Source: Bradyrhizobium macuxiense (lineage in GTDB: Bacteria; Pseudomonadota; Alphaproteobacteria; Rhizobiales; Xanthobacteraceae). Taken from it: DNA of 64,000 nucleotides. Position 1 is the stretch's first letter. Each line of letters starts with the position of its first letter. Below are positions 17,632 to 26,522 of the stretch, piece by piece. The notes beneath the pieces are model-generated. The model did no database searches and was not told the DNA's origin. It saw nothing but the letters and a program-made list of their open reading frames with translations. The position numbers and the translations under genes were made by a program. The stretch covers positions 372,001 to 436,000 of the forward strand of contig NZ_VITY01000007.1 in the NCBI RefSeq assembly GCF_007993935.1. Reading direction: 5' to 3'.

Positions 17632-18705
17632 ATGGCCGACGATACCGACGACAAAACAGAAGACCCTACGCAAAAACGTCTCGACGAAGCCCTTGAGAAA
17701 GGCGACGTCGTCAAGAGCCAGGAGGTCAACACCTGGTTCATCATCGCCGGCGCCACGCTGGTGCTGTCGACCTTCTCGGGCTCGATCGGCGGCGGCATCT
17801 CGATGCCGCTGCGCAATTTGATCGCCAATTCATGGATGATCCGCACCGACGGTGCCGGCCTGCTGCAACTGACCCAGACGCTCGGCTACGCCGTGGTCGC
17901 CGCGATCGGCGTGCCGTTCCTGATGCTGGCGCTGGCAGCCGTCGCGGGCAACATGATCCAGCATCAGCTGGTGTGGTCGGGCGAACAGCTCAAGCCGAAA
18001 TTCTCCAAGATCTCGCCGGCTGCCGGCTTCAAGCGGCTGTTCGGCAAGCAGGCGGTGGCGAACTTCCTGAAAGGCCTGTTCAAGCTGATCGCGCTCGGCG
18101 TCGTGATGGTCATGGTGCTGTGGCCCGACCGGATGCGGATGGAATCGTTTCTGCGGGTCGATCCGGCCGAGCTGCTGCCCGCCATCACCAGCATGACGGT
18201 GCACCTGATGGCGGCGGTGGTCGCGATCCTCGCCGCGGTCGCGATCGCGGACTACTTCTTCCAGTACCGGACCTGGTACGAGCGTCACAAGATGTCGCTG
18301 CAGGAGATGAAGGAGGAGTTCAAGCAGTCGGAAGGCGACCCGCACGTCAAGGGCAGGATCAAGCAGTTGCGGGTCCAGCGCGCCAAGAAGCGCATGATGG
18401 CGCAGGTTCCGAAGGCCTCGGTGATCATCACCAACCCGACCCACTATTCGGTCGCGCTGGCCTACGACCGCAGCATGTCGGCGCCGATCTGCGTCGCCAA
18501 GGGCGTCGACGTCCTCGCGTTCAGGATCAGGGAGATCGCCAAGGAGCACGATATTCCGATCGTGGAGAACGTGCCGCTGGCCCGGGCGCTCTATGCGACC
18601 GTCGACATCGACAAGGAAATCCCGGTCGAGCACTATCATGCGGTTGCCGAAATCATCGGCTATGTGATGCGGCTGAGGCGCGGCCTGTCCGGCCTGCGTC
18701 AGTGA
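17632..18705 (+). CDS. flhB: flagellar export switch protein FlhB
   Basis: 357 residues. N-terminal DKTEDPTQKRLDEALEKGDV is the FlhB start, followed by four membrane helices, and a cytosolic autoprotease domain. The self-cleavage motif NPTH lies at residues 268-271 and is intact, so substrate-specificity switching from rod/hook to filament export should work. Last gene of the flgB operon, followed by cckA after 129 bp. Confidence 0.97.
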   Translation: MADDTDDKTEDPTQKRLDEALEKGDVVKSQEVNTWFIIAGATLVLSTFSGSIGGGISMPLRNLIANSWMIRTDGAGLLQLTQTLGYAVVAAIGVPFLMLALAAVAGNMIQHQLVWSGEQLKPKFSKISPAAGFKRLFGKQAVANFLKGLFKLIALGVVMVMVLWPDRMRMESFLRVDPAELLPAITSMTVHLMAAVVAILAAVAIADYFFQYRTWYERHKMSLQEMKEEFKQSEGDPHVKGRIKQLRVQRAKKRMMAQVPKASVIITNPTHYSVALAYDRSMSAPICVAKGVDVLAFRIREIAKEHDIPIVENVPLARALYATVDIDKEIPVEHYHAVAEIIGYVMRLRRGLSGLRQ

Positions 18706-18834
18706 GGGGCGGAAAACCGCCTGAAATGCGCGTAACTTGCGAAATTGCCGCCTGATGGACTTGCGTTTTCGGGTCCGATTCAGGCACTCAGGGGCAAGGT
18801 GGCCGGCCGGTCGCCTTCGTGATGCAGACGAGCC

Positions 18835-21417
18835 ATGTCTCTCCAGATGACCGCCGATAGCAACGATCCTCCCGTGACCGAGCCGTTCGTGGCTCACGGG
18901 CCAGCCCGGCGGAGTGGCAGCATCCTGCTGGTGGTGCTGATCGCGATCGGCATCGTCGCAGTGGCGGTCTGGCTCATGACCATCGGCCGCACCCAGGCGC
19001 AGCCCTATATCCTCGGCGTGCTGGCGCTGCTCGCCACCGCCGGGCTGTTCAACCTGTTCGCCTTGGCCGCCGGCATCATCCGCTTTTCCGACCGCGCCAC
19101 CGACGACCCGGTGATGGCGCGGATCGCCGACCAGGCCCAGGAGGGGCTCGTCGTCACCGACTCCCGCGGCCATGTGGTCTATTCCAATGCCGCCTATCTG
19201 ACGCTGACCGGTGCGGCCGGGCCGCAGGACGTCCGTCCGGTCGAGCGCGTCTTCATCGGCAACCCCGACGTCTCCGAGGCGGTGTTCCGCCTCCTGAAGG
19301 CCGCGCGCGAGGGCAAGCGGCAGCAGGAGGAGGTCCGCGTCGCCGGGCAAGGCGCTGGACAAGGCCGCTGGCTACGGCTGCGGGTGCGCCCGCTCGGCGA
19401 AGGCAAGCGCGACGCCAGATACGCGGTGTGGTCGATCGCCGACATCACCCGCGACCGCGAGCGCCAGGAAGACGTGTTCCAGGAGCTGCGGCACGCGATC
19501 GAATATCTCGATCACGCGCCTTGCGGCTTCTTCTCGGTCAACCCGGCCGGCGAGATCGCCTATGTCAACGCCACGCTGGCCAATTGGCTGGACTACGATC
19601 TGGCCGAGATCGGATCGGGCGGGCTGAAGCTGACCGACATCGTGTCGGGTGACGGCGCAGCATTGTTGACCTCGATCGCTGCCGTGCCGGGTGAGGTCAA
19701 GACCGAGGTGTTAGATATCGACCTGCGCATGCGCGGCGGCAAGACCGTGCCGGTGCGGCTCTATCACAAGCTCGCCTTCGGCGCCGACGGCGCCGCGGGC
19801 GCCTCGCGCACGCTGGTGATCAGCCGCGCCCGGGACGAGCATTCCGATCCGGAGCGCGCCGCCGAGGTGCGCTTCATGCGTTTCTTCGACCATACGCCGA
19901 TGGCGATCGCGACCGTCGATCGCGGCGGCAACGTGGTCGGCGCCAACGCGCGTTATGTCAAGCTGGCGCAGGGTCTGAACGGCGACGGCGGCGCAGCCAA
20001 GTCGATCTTCCGCGCGGTCAATCCGCGCGACCGCGGCCTGCTGATCGCCGCGATCAACCAGGCTGCCGAAGGGCAGGGCGATATCGCGCCGGTCGAGGTG
20101 ATGCTGGACGGGCCCAAGGAGCGCTTCGCCCAGTTCTTCGTCACGACCGTTGAGAAGGACGAGCGCGACGCCGAGACCGCGATCGTCTACATGCTCGAGA
20201 TCACCGAGCGGCGTGCGCTGGAAAACCAGATCAACCAGTCGCAGAAGATGGAGATGGTCGGCCAGCTCGCCGGCGGCATCGCGCACGACTTCAACAACGT
20301 GCTGTCGGCCATCATGATGGCCAACGACTTCCTGCTGAACGCGCACAAGCCGACCGATCCGTCGTTCCAGGACATCATGCAGATCAAGCAGAATGCCACC
20401 CGCGCCGCGACGCTGGTGCGGCAGCTGCTGGCGTTCTCCCGCCGCCAGACGCTGCGGCCGCAGGTGCTCGATCTCGGCGATGCCTTGAGCGATCTCACCA
20501 TGCTGCTGCGCCGGCTGATCGGCGAGAAGGTCAAGCTCGACCTCGTGCATGGCCGCGATCTGTGGCCGGTGAAGGTCGACGTCTCGCAATTCGAGCAGGT
20601 GGTGGTCAATCTTGCGGTGAACGCGCGTGACGCGATGCCCGATGGCGGCAAGCTGATCATCCGCACCGCCAATGTGCCGACTGAGGAGGCGGCCCAGCTC
20701 GCCAACAAGGGCATGCCGGCGGCGGACTATGTGAAGATCGAGATTTCGGACACTGGCACCGGCATTCCGCACGAGATCATCGACAAGATCTTCGAGCCGT
20801 TCTTCTCGACCAAGGAAGTCGGCAAGGGCACCGGTCTCGGCCTGTCGACGGTCTACGGCATCGTCAAGCAGACCGGCGGCTTCGTCTATGTCGATTCCGT
20901 GCCGGGCGGCGGCACCACGTTCCGGATCTACCTGCCGCGGCATCGCCAGGAGCAGGAGGTCGCACCGGAGGCGCAGCCCGGCAACGGCGCGGCAAAGGAA
21001 ACCGCTGCCGCGGCGGAGGCTGCCAAGCCGAAGCCCGACCTCACCGGGCAGGGCACCATCCTGCTGGTCGAGGACGAGGATGGCCTGCGCTCGCTGAATG
21101 CACGCGGTCTCCGCTCACGCGGCTACAGCGTGATCGAGGCGGCGAACGGCGTCGAGGCGCTGGAGGCGTTCGAGGAGAAGAACGGCGCCGTCGATCTCGT
21201 CGTCTCCGACGTCGTGATGCCGGAGATGGACGGGCCGACGCTGCTGAAGGAAATGCGCAGCCGCAATGCCGAGCTGAAGATCATCTTCGTCTCCGGCTAC
21301 GCTGAGGACGCGTTCGAGAAGAGCCTGCCGGAGAACCAGCAATTCGCCTTCCTGCCGAAGCCGTTCACGCTGACGCAGCTGGTCGCCGCGGTGAAGGAAA
21401 CCATGACGGCGAACTAG
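18835..21417 (+). CDS. cckA: cell-cycle hybrid histidine kinase CckA
   Basis: 860 residues. Two membrane helices lie in residues 25-85, PAS-type modules span about 95-460, then a HisKA domain with phospho-acceptor His484 in GGIAHDFNNVLSA. The HATPase region contains VNLAVNARDAMPDGG and GTGLGLSTVYGIVKQTGG. An Ala/Glu linker leads to a receiver domain (VEDEDGLR start) with phospho-acceptor Asp792 in VVSDVVMPEMDGP. CckA passes phosphate through ChpT to CtrA and CpdR. Its location directly after a CtrA-boxed flagellar operon fits. Confidence 0.93.
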   Translation: MSLQMTADSNDPPVTEPFVAHGPARRSGSILLVVLIAIGIVAVAVWLMTIGRTQAQPYILGVLALLATAGLFNLFALAAGIIRFSDRATDDPVMARIADQAQEGLVVTDSRGHVVYSNAAYLTLTGAAGPQDVRPVERVFIGNPDVSEAVFRLLKAAREGKRQQEEVRVAGQGAGQGRWLRLRVRPLGEGKRDARYAVWSIADITRDRERQEDVFQELRHAIEYLDHAPCGFFSVNPAGEIAYVNATLANWLDYDLAEIGSGGLKLTDIVSGDGAALLTSIAAVPGEVKTEVLDIDLRMRGGKTVPVRLYHKLAFGADGAAGASRTLVISRARDEHSDPERAAEVRFMRFFDHTPMAIATVDRGGNVVGANARYVKLAQGLNGDGGAAKSIFRAVNPRDRGLLIAAINQAAEGQGDIAPVEVMLDGPKERFAQFFVTTVEKDERDAETAIVYMLEITERRALENQINQSQKMEMVGQLAGGIAHDFNNVLSAIMMANDFLLNAHKPTDPSFQDIMQIKQNATRAATLVRQLLAFSRRQTLRPQVLDLGDALSDLTMLLRRLIGEKVKLDLVHGRDLWPVKVDVSQFEQVVVNLAVNARDAMPDGGKLIIRTANVPTEEAAQLANKGMPAADYVKIEISDTGTGIPHEIIDKIFEPFFSTKEVGKGTGLGLSTVYGIVKQTGGFVYVDSVPGGGTTFRIYLPRHRQEQEVAPEAQPGNGAAKETAAAAEAAKPKPDLTGQGTILLVEDEDGLRSLNARGLRSRGYSVIEAANGVEALEAFEEKNGAVDLVVSDVVMPEMDGPTLLKEMRSRNAELKIIFVSGYAEDAFEKSLPENQQFAFLPKPFTLTQLVAAVKETMTAN

Positions 21418-21659
21418 CCGGTTGCCGCCGCAACTGCCTTCGCTTCTCGCAAGTGCGAGGTGAAATTCCGCTGCAACCGCGATTGAAACCGGGCCTCATC
21501 TCGCGCTAGGACGCGTTGTCGCGGCCACAAGGCCCATAGTGTCACATCGCCGCGACCGAGGGCCGCAGCCGCGGTTCCCGTTTCCCGCTTCACTTTTGTC
21601 AGGCCCTGCCCATCTTAGGGGCGTTTCCCCATGCCGGGGAATCCTTTGAGGAAACCAAC

Positions 21660-22619
21660 ATGAATTTCTCGCAACGCACGCGTGGAATTGTCCGGGCGAT
21701 CGCCGTCGCGATGGCGCTGGCGCTGCCTGTGATGATGACCGTCTCGGCGGCCGACGCCCGCGTCGGCGGTGGCGGCTCGCGCGGCTCGCGGACATTCTCC
21801 GCGCCGCCCCCGACCAACACGGCGCCGGGCTCGGTTGCGCCGATGAACCGCACCTTCAGCCAGCCCGGTAGCCCGGGTATGAACTCGCCGGCTGCTGCGA
21901 ACTCCGGCGGCCTGTTCGGCCGCGGCGGAATGGGGCGCGGCCTGCTCGGCGGCCTCGCCGCGGGCTTCCTCGGCGCCGGCCTGTTCGGCATGCTGTTCGG
22001 TGGCGGCTTGTTCTCCGGTCTCGGCGGCCTGTCGTCGATGCTCGGTCTGCTGCTGCAGATCGGTCTGATCGTGCTCGTGGTCCGGCTCGCGATGTCGTGG
22101 TGGCAGCGCCGCAATGCGCCGGCCGCCGCTTACGCTGGCGGACCCGACGTCGGCCCCGGCCCGCAGGCGAATGCCCGCTCGGGCTTCGGCTTTGGCCTCG
22201 GCGGCGGATCGAACGCGCCGGTCGAGATCGCACCTGCCGACTATGAGACGTTCGAGCGGCTGCTCGGCGACATCCAGACCGCGTGGTCGAACGAGGACAT
22301 CGCGAAGCTGCACACGCTCGCGACACCGGAAATGGTGTCGTACTTCTCCAGGGATCTCGAGGAGAACAAGGCGCGCAACGTCACCAACAAGGTGGCCAAT
22401 GTGAAGCTCTTGCAGGGCGATCTGGCGGAAGCCTGGCGTGAAGGCGACAGCGAATACGCGACGGTCGCGATGCGCTACGCGCTGGTCGACACCATGCTGG
22501 AGCGCGGCACCGGCCGTCAGGTCAGCGGCGGGCAGCCGGAGGAGGTCACCGAGGTCTGGACCTTCGTGCGCCAGCGCGGCGGCAACTGGGAGCTTTCGGC
22601 GATCCAGCAGACCAACTGA
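21660..22619 (+). CDS. Tim44-like domain membrane protein
   Basis: 319 residues. Signal peptide or first helix (AIAVAMALALPVMMTVSAADA), a Gly/Pro/Ser-rich stretch, a Gly-rich hydrophobic pair of helices at about 80-155, then a soluble Tim44-like domain at about 190-319 (YETFERLLGDIQTAWSNEDI, LATPEMVSYFSRDLEENKAR, VTEVWTFVRQRGGNWELSAI). Bacterial Tim44-like proteins of this layout are membrane-anchored with roles in membrane protein or lipid handling, largely uncharacterised. GAGGAAACCAAC precedes the start. Confidence 0.85.
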   Translation: MNFSQRTRGIVRAIAVAMALALPVMMTVSAADARVGGGGSRGSRTFSAPPPTNTAPGSVAPMNRTFSQPGSPGMNSPAAANSGGLFGRGGMGRGLLGGLAAGFLGAGLFGMLFGGGLFSGLGGLSSMLGLLLQIGLIVLVVRLAMSWWQRRNAPAAAYAGGPDVGPGPQANARSGFGFGLGGGSNAPVEIAPADYETFERLLGDIQTAWSNEDIAKLHTLATPEMVSYFSRDLEENKARNVTNKVANVKLLQGDLAEAWREGDSEYATVAMRYALVDTMLERGTGRQVSGGQPEEVTEVWTFVRQRGGNWELSAIQQTN

Positions 22620-22646
22620 GCGATGGTCTGACATGACGAACACAAG

Positions 22647-22679
22647 GCGCCGCGGCATCGTCCGCGGCGCTTTTGTTTT
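22647..22679 (+). terminator. intrinsic terminator after the Tim44-like gene
   Basis: GCGCCGCGG-CATCGT-CCGCGGCGC, a 9-bp perfect stem, followed by TTTTGTTTT. 28 bp after the stop codon. Confidence 0.88.
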
Positions 22680-22768
22680 GCGCGTTCATTGCCGTGTCGT
22701 GGCGCCGGAATATCCGGACATGGCGCGGGTTGATGTCAGCGGACCATAACAACCATCGGGAGGATGGA

Positions 22769-23443
22769 ATGAAGTTTGCGCAAATCGCGGTTCCCACCTG
22801 TCTTGCGTTCGTCGTCCTGGCCGCGCCGCCGGCTGGCGCGCAGACCGCCGACACCAGCTTCTTCGTAACCAGCAATGGCATCGGCAATGGCGGCAATCTC
22901 GGCGGCCTCGCCGGCGCCGACAATCATTGCCAGACCCTGGCGCAGGCGGCGGGCTTCGGCGCGCCGAAGACCTGGCGGGCCTATCTCTCGACCCAGGCGG
23001 CCGATGGTAAGCCTGCCGAGAATGCGCGCGATCGCATCGGCAAGGGACCGTGGAAGAATGTGAAGGGCGTCGTGGTCGCCAAGGACGTCGCCGATCTTCA
23101 CAGTGCCGGCAACAATCTCACCAAGCAGACCGCGCTGTCCGAGAAGGGCGAGGTCATCAACGGTGCCGGCGACACGCCGAACCGCCACGACGTGCTGACG
23201 GGATCGCAGGCCGACGGGACGGCGTTCGCGGCCGGCGAGGACCGCACCTGCAAGAACTGGACAAGCAGCACGCAGGGCGCTGCGATGGTCGGGCATTTCG
23301 ACCGCAAGGGCTTGCGCGACGACGAGCCGTCAAAATCCTGGAACACGTCGCATCCCTCGCGCGGCCCCGATGGCGGCTGCTCGCAGGCCGATCTGAGGAG
23401 CACCGGCGGCGACGGCCTGCTGTACTGCTTCGCGGCGAACTGA
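22769..23443 (+). CDS. secreted lectin-like protein
   Basis: 224 residues from ATG 22769 (GGGAGGA 5-11 bases before). Signal peptide ends at PAGAQ. The mature chain has FFVTSNGIGNGGNLGGLAGA, DNHCQTLAQAAG, TWRAYLST, NARDRIGKGPWKNVKG, and a C-terminal GGCSQADLRSTGGDGLLYCF with paired cysteines. This pattern recurs in proteobacterial secreted proteins annotated as lectins, resembling the endostatin/C-type lectin-like fold. Carbohydrate binding is inferred from naming of homologues, not from residues I can verify. Confidence 0.7.
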   Translation: MKFAQIAVPTCLAFVVLAAPPAGAQTADTSFFVTSNGIGNGGNLGGLAGADNHCQTLAQAAGFGAPKTWRAYLSTQAADGKPAENARDRIGKGPWKNVKGVVVAKDVADLHSAGNNLTKQTALSEKGEVINGAGDTPNRHDVLTGSQADGTAFAAGEDRTCKNWTSSTQGAAMVGHFDRKGLRDDEPSKSWNTSHPSRGPDGGCSQADLRSTGGDGLLYCFAAN

Positions 23444-23485
23444 GAGGGAGCACGGGTGCAGTCCGAACCTCTGCGAATGTATATC

Positions 23486-23637
23486 CGTCATTGCGAGGAG
23501 CTCGCGACAAAATTGCAAAGCAATTTTGCGCTGAAGCGACGAAGCAATCCATCCATCCGCGTATGCCGCACGATGGATTGCTTCGCGGAGCCTGTCATCG
23601 GGCGCGCGTTCGCGCGACCCGGTGGCTCGCAATGACG
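23486..23637. repeat. MITE-like palindromic repeat, family B
   Basis: About 152 bp with terminal inverted repeats CGTCATTGCGAGGAGC and GGTGGCTCGCAATGACG. Internally it holds AAAATTGC-AAA-GCAATTTT and an inverted pair around GCAATCCATC/GATGGATTGC. Located between two convergent genes. No coding capacity; only one copy in this window. Confidence 0.78.
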
Positions 23638-23650
23638 GGTGAGCGGCGGC

Positions 23651-24058
23651 TCAGCTCTTCTTCCGCTTGGCGGTCTTCTTCACTGTCTTCTTGGCCGTCT
23701 GCTTTTTCTTCGCGGTTTTCTTCTCGGTCGCGAAATAGGCCTCGACCTTCTTCGAGGAATGTCCGACCTCGGCGACCGCGGCCTTGAGCCGGGCAGGGCT
23801 CACCTTAAACTTCTTCGACCAGTAGCGGACCTCGTAGGGCTCGCTGATCGCGATCCGGGCGCGATCGGCGGCCATGTGGCGCTGCTCCTTGAAATGGGCT
23901 TCCACCTTCTTGGCGGAATGCCCGACCTTCTTGACGGCGGCCTTGAGCTTCGCAGGCGTGACCTTGAACTTCTTGGACCAGTACGCAACTTCGTAGGACT
24001 CGCTCAACGCGATCAGGGCGCGATCCTGCGCGCCCCGCTTCTTCTTGTTGTCCGCCAT
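23651..24058 (-). CDS. tandem DUF3606-type protein with histone H1-like lysine tail
   Basis: 135 residues from ATG 24058 (AAGGATCA upstream; 24073 is an alternative GTG/ATG position). Two near-identical units of about 50 residues: each has S-E-S/P-YEV, YWSKKFKV, then P-AKLKAAV or P-ARLKAAV, and ends VGHS-KKVEA. The last 20 residues are almost only Lys, Thr and Ala (AKKKQTAKKTVKKTAK). The tail resembles bacterial H1-like DNA-binding proteins, suggesting nucleoid association. DUF3606 function is unknown. Confidence 0.8.
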   Translation of the reverse strand: MADNKKKRGAQDRALIALSESYEVAYWSKKFKVTPAKLKAAVKKVGHSAKKVEAHFKEQRHMAADRARIAISEPYEVRYWSKKFKVSPARLKAAVAEVGHSSKKVEAYFATEKKTAKKKQTAKKTVKKTAKRKKS

Positions 24059-24225
24059 CAGTTGATCCTTCATCGAACACTCGATGTTGGAACCTTAGCA
24101 GTCTCCGCGCGGTTCGGACAGGCGGCCCGGGTGCGATGGACGATTGGGCCGCGGCGCGGCTACGATCGCGATGAAGAGAAACGACTGAAGAGAAACGACG
24201 CTGCGAAGTTTTTGGAGGTATGTGC

Positions 24226-24933
24226 ATGCACTATCAGCTTTACTACTGGCCGATGATCCAGGGCCGAGGCGAATATGTCCGCCTCGCGCTCGAAGATGCG
24301 GGCGCCGGCTACACCGATGTTGCGCGCGGCAAGGGCGGCATCGGCGCCATGATGAAGATGATGGACGCACACAAGGGCACGCCGCCCTTTGCGCCGCCGT
24401 TCGTCAAGGCCGGCAGTCTCGTGATCGGTCAGACCGCCAACATCCTGCTCTATCTCGGGGCGCGTCACGGCCTGGCGCCGAAGGCGGAGGCGGGGAAGCT
24501 CTGGGTGCACCAGCTGCAGCTGACGATCGCAGACTTCGTGCTGGAGATTCACGACACCCATCATCCGCTCGGCCCGTCGCTGTATTACGAGGACCAGAAG
24601 GCGCCGGCCAAGAAGCGCACGGAAGAATTCTGGGCGTCGCGGGTGTCGAAATATCTCGGCTATTTCGAGGACCTGGTCGCGGCGAACGGCGGTGCATTCG
24701 TCTGCGGACGCCGGATCACCTACGTCGACCTGTCGCTGTTCCAGATCGTGGAAGGCCTGCGCTACGCCTTTCCGAAGCGCATGGCCGTGTTCGAGAAGAA
24801 GGTCCCGCGCCTGATCGCACTGCGCGACCGCGTCGCCGGGCGGCCGAACATCAAGGCGTATCTGGCGAGCGAGCGGCGGATTCCGTTCAACGAGGAGGGG
24901 ATTTTCCGGCGCTACAAGGCGCTGGATTTGTAG
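24226..24933 (+). CDS. glutathione S-transferase family protein
   Basis: 235 residues from ATG 24226 (GGAGG 7 bases upstream; ATG 24220 would be too close). N-terminal thioredoxin fold HYQLYYWPMIQGRGEYVRLA carries the sigma/pi-class start with Tyr and Arg residues, and VIGQTANILLYLGAR is the glutathione-binding loop. Residues 90-235 are the helical GST C-domain, with GRRITYVDLSLFQIVEGLRY as the N-capping motif. Probably cytosolic; substrate not predictable. Confidence 0.9.
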   Translation: MHYQLYYWPMIQGRGEYVRLALEDAGAGYTDVARGKGGIGAMMKMMDAHKGTPPFAPPFVKAGSLVIGQTANILLYLGARHGLAPKAEAGKLWVHQLQLTIADFVLEIHDTHHPLGPSLYYEDQKAPAKKRTEEFWASRVSKYLGYFEDLVAANGGAFVCGRRITYVDLSLFQIVEGLRYAFPKRMAVFEKKVPRLIALRDRVAGRPNIKAYLASERRIPFNEEGIFRRYKALDL

Positions 24934-24937
24934 GCCT

Positions 24938-24976
24938 CGTCATTCCGGGCTCGCGCTTCGCGCTGCCCGGAATGAC
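24938..24976. repeat. dispersed repeat, family A copy 2 (short)
   Basis: CGTCATTCCGGGCTCGCGCT to GCTGCCCGGAATGAC: the two ends of the family A palindrome joined with almost no interior. Lies between the convergent GST and GFA genes and may act as a bidirectional hairpin. Confidence 0.7.
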
Positions 24977-24992
24977 TATCGTGATAGAAACG

Positions 24993-25352
24993 TCACCGGC
25001 TCTTCCCATCCACCGGCGTCATCGTGATCTTCGACAGGTCGATGCCGTCGATGCAGCTGACGTTAAGTGCCACGATGTCCGAACCATCGGGCTTCTTGCC
25101 ACGCGCGAACACGTCGACGCCGCAATCGACGCAGAGCTGGTGGCGGATCGCATGGCGGTTGAACAGATATTCCTTCAAATTCTCGGCGCCGGCGCGAAGC
25201 TGGAAGCTCGTTGGCGGCATGAACACGAAGTGCAGGCCCTTCTTGGTGCAGATCGAGCAGTTACAGGCGGTCACCATGGCCATGTCGGTGGTGCATTCGA
25301 AACGCACCTGGCCGCAATGGCAGCCGCCGGTGTAGACCTTGCTCTCTGCCAT
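24993..25352 (-). CDS. GFA (glutathione-dependent formaldehyde-activating-like) zinc protein
   Basis: 119 residues from ATG 25352. GGCHCGQVRF, CNCSICTKKG and CVDCGVDVF supply the cysteine sets for two zinc sites as in Gfa/Mss4-like folds; all seven expected Cys are present. Members of this family are rarely true Gfa enzymes, so the reaction is uncertain. 13 bp after the methyltransferase gene on the same strand, so an operon. Confidence 0.87.
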   Translation of the reverse strand: MAESKVYTGGCHCGQVRFECTTDMAMVTACNCSICTKKGLHFVFMPPTSFQLRAGAENLKEYLFNRHAIRHQLCVDCGVDVFARGKKPDGSDIVALNVSCIDGIDLSKITMTPVDGKSR

Positions 25353-25365
25353 GACGGTCGGTCCC

Positions 25366-26040
25366 TCACCACAGTCCGGGCACCAGACGATAGCGCACCC
25401 GCGCCGCGTAGTCAGCATAGCCTGATAATCCCGCCATCAGCGTGCGCTCCTCGATCCCGGTGCGGAATGCGAACATCGCGAAGAACAACGGCACGAAGGC
25501 AAGACCCCACCATGAGCCGAGCGTCAGCGGCACGCCGATGAAGAACAGCATCACGCTCGCATACATCGGATGCCGCACCAGCGCATAGGGACCGGTCGAG
25601 ATCACGTGATGGTCGCGCTCGGTCTGCACCTTGACGACCGGTGCTGCGAACGAATTGGTGCGGAACACCCACAGGATCAGCACGGTCGAGAGCAGATACA
25701 GCGCGAGGCCGAGCACGATCAGCGGCACGCTGGCATTGGCACCGCCGAAGCGGCGATCGAGCCCCATCGCCACGAACCACAGCACCGCGATGACCAGGAA
25801 CACCAGCATGAACCGCTTGTCCTCGGCGGGCTGGCCCTCACGTGCGGTGAGCCGCATGCGCTCGGCCAAGAGGCCGGGATCGACCTTGGCAAGCCACAGC
25901 CCGCAGGCCGGGCCGATCAGCGCCGAGGCGATCAGGTAAGCCCACGCGCCGGGCCAGTGCAGCGTGCCGGCGAAGGCAAACAGCAGCGCGGCCATGGCGA
26001 GGACGAAGAACGTATTCTGCACGAGGAGCTTTGCGATCAT
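25366..26040 (-). CDS. isoprenylcysteine carboxyl methyltransferase-like membrane protein
   Basis: 224 residues with about six transmembrane helices. VISTGPYALVRHPMYASVML and the later RTGIEERTLMAGL carry the RHP-MY and EE-L residues that bind SAM in ICMT/phospholipid methyltransferase proteins. Bacterial members have no prenylated substrate known. Divergent from an ArsR gene 155 bp away. Confidence 0.85.
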   Translation of the reverse strand: MIAKLLVQNTFFVLAMAALLFAFAGTLHWPGAWAYLIASALIGPACGLWLAKVDPGLLAERMRLTAREGQPAEDKRFMLVFLVIAVLWFVAMGLDRRFGGANASVPLIVLGLALYLLSTVLILWVFRTNSFAAPVVKVQTERDHHVISTGPYALVRHPMYASVMLFFIGVPLTLGSWWGLAFVPLFFAMFAFRTGIEERTLMAGLSGYADYAARVRYRLVPGLW

Positions 26041-26160
26041 GGGCGGCTCCGTGATTCCAGCCGCGATTATCGCACTGTTTCTCCGGCAAACATGCGACCG
26101 CAGCCATCAACTTTCGGAGCAGGGGAGGTGTTCCAGCGCCGCAACTGCATCGCTTCTGTG

Positions 26161-26195
26161 TTGACAATCGTATAAGTATTCGCTTATATATTCGC
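26161..26195 (+). promoter_or_regulatory. promoter and operator of the arsR-type gene
   Basis: -35 TTGACA at 26161-26166 and -10-like TATATA at 26185-26190 (18-bp spacing). An inverted repeat TATAAG-N6-CTTATA (26171-26188) overlaps the spacer and -10, as expected for autorepression. The ATG at 26196 begins 5 bases after the -10, so the transcript is probably leaderless. Confidence 0.65.
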
Positions 26196-26522
26196 ATGAC
26201 CGCCGCCATGCAGCTGACCAATGTGCTCAAGACCCTTGCCGATCCGACGCGGCGGGCGGTGTTCGAGCGGATCATCCGGGAGGGCGAAGTCGCTGCGACC
26301 GGGCTGGTGCAGGGCTCAAAGGTGTCGCAGCCGGCGGTGTCGCAACATCTGCGCGCGCTGCGCGATGCCGGGCTCGTCGCCGAGCGGCGCGAGGGCCGGC
26401 ACATCCATTATCGCGTCGCGCCGAAGGGGCTCGGCCCGCTGATCGACTGGCTCGGCCATTACGAGACGTTCTGGGCCGAGCGCTTCGCCAATCTCGAGAA
26501 ATTGTTGAAGGAGAGTGAGTGA
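26196..26522 (+). CDS. ArsR-family repressor
   Basis: 108 residues. LADPTRRAVFERIIREGEVA starts the winged helix; VSQPAVSQHLRALRDAGLVA is the recognition helix and EGRHIHYRVAP the wing. No metal-binding cysteines occur, so it is the SRPBCC-associated type, not a metal sensor. Its stop overlaps the next start (TGATG at 26520-26524). ATG 26208 is a possible second start. Confidence 0.92.
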   Translation: MTAAMQLTNVLKTLADPTRRAVFERIIREGEVAATGLVQGSKVSQPAVSQHLRALRDAGLVAERREGRHIHYRVAPKGLGPLIDWLGHYETFWAERFANLEKLLKESE

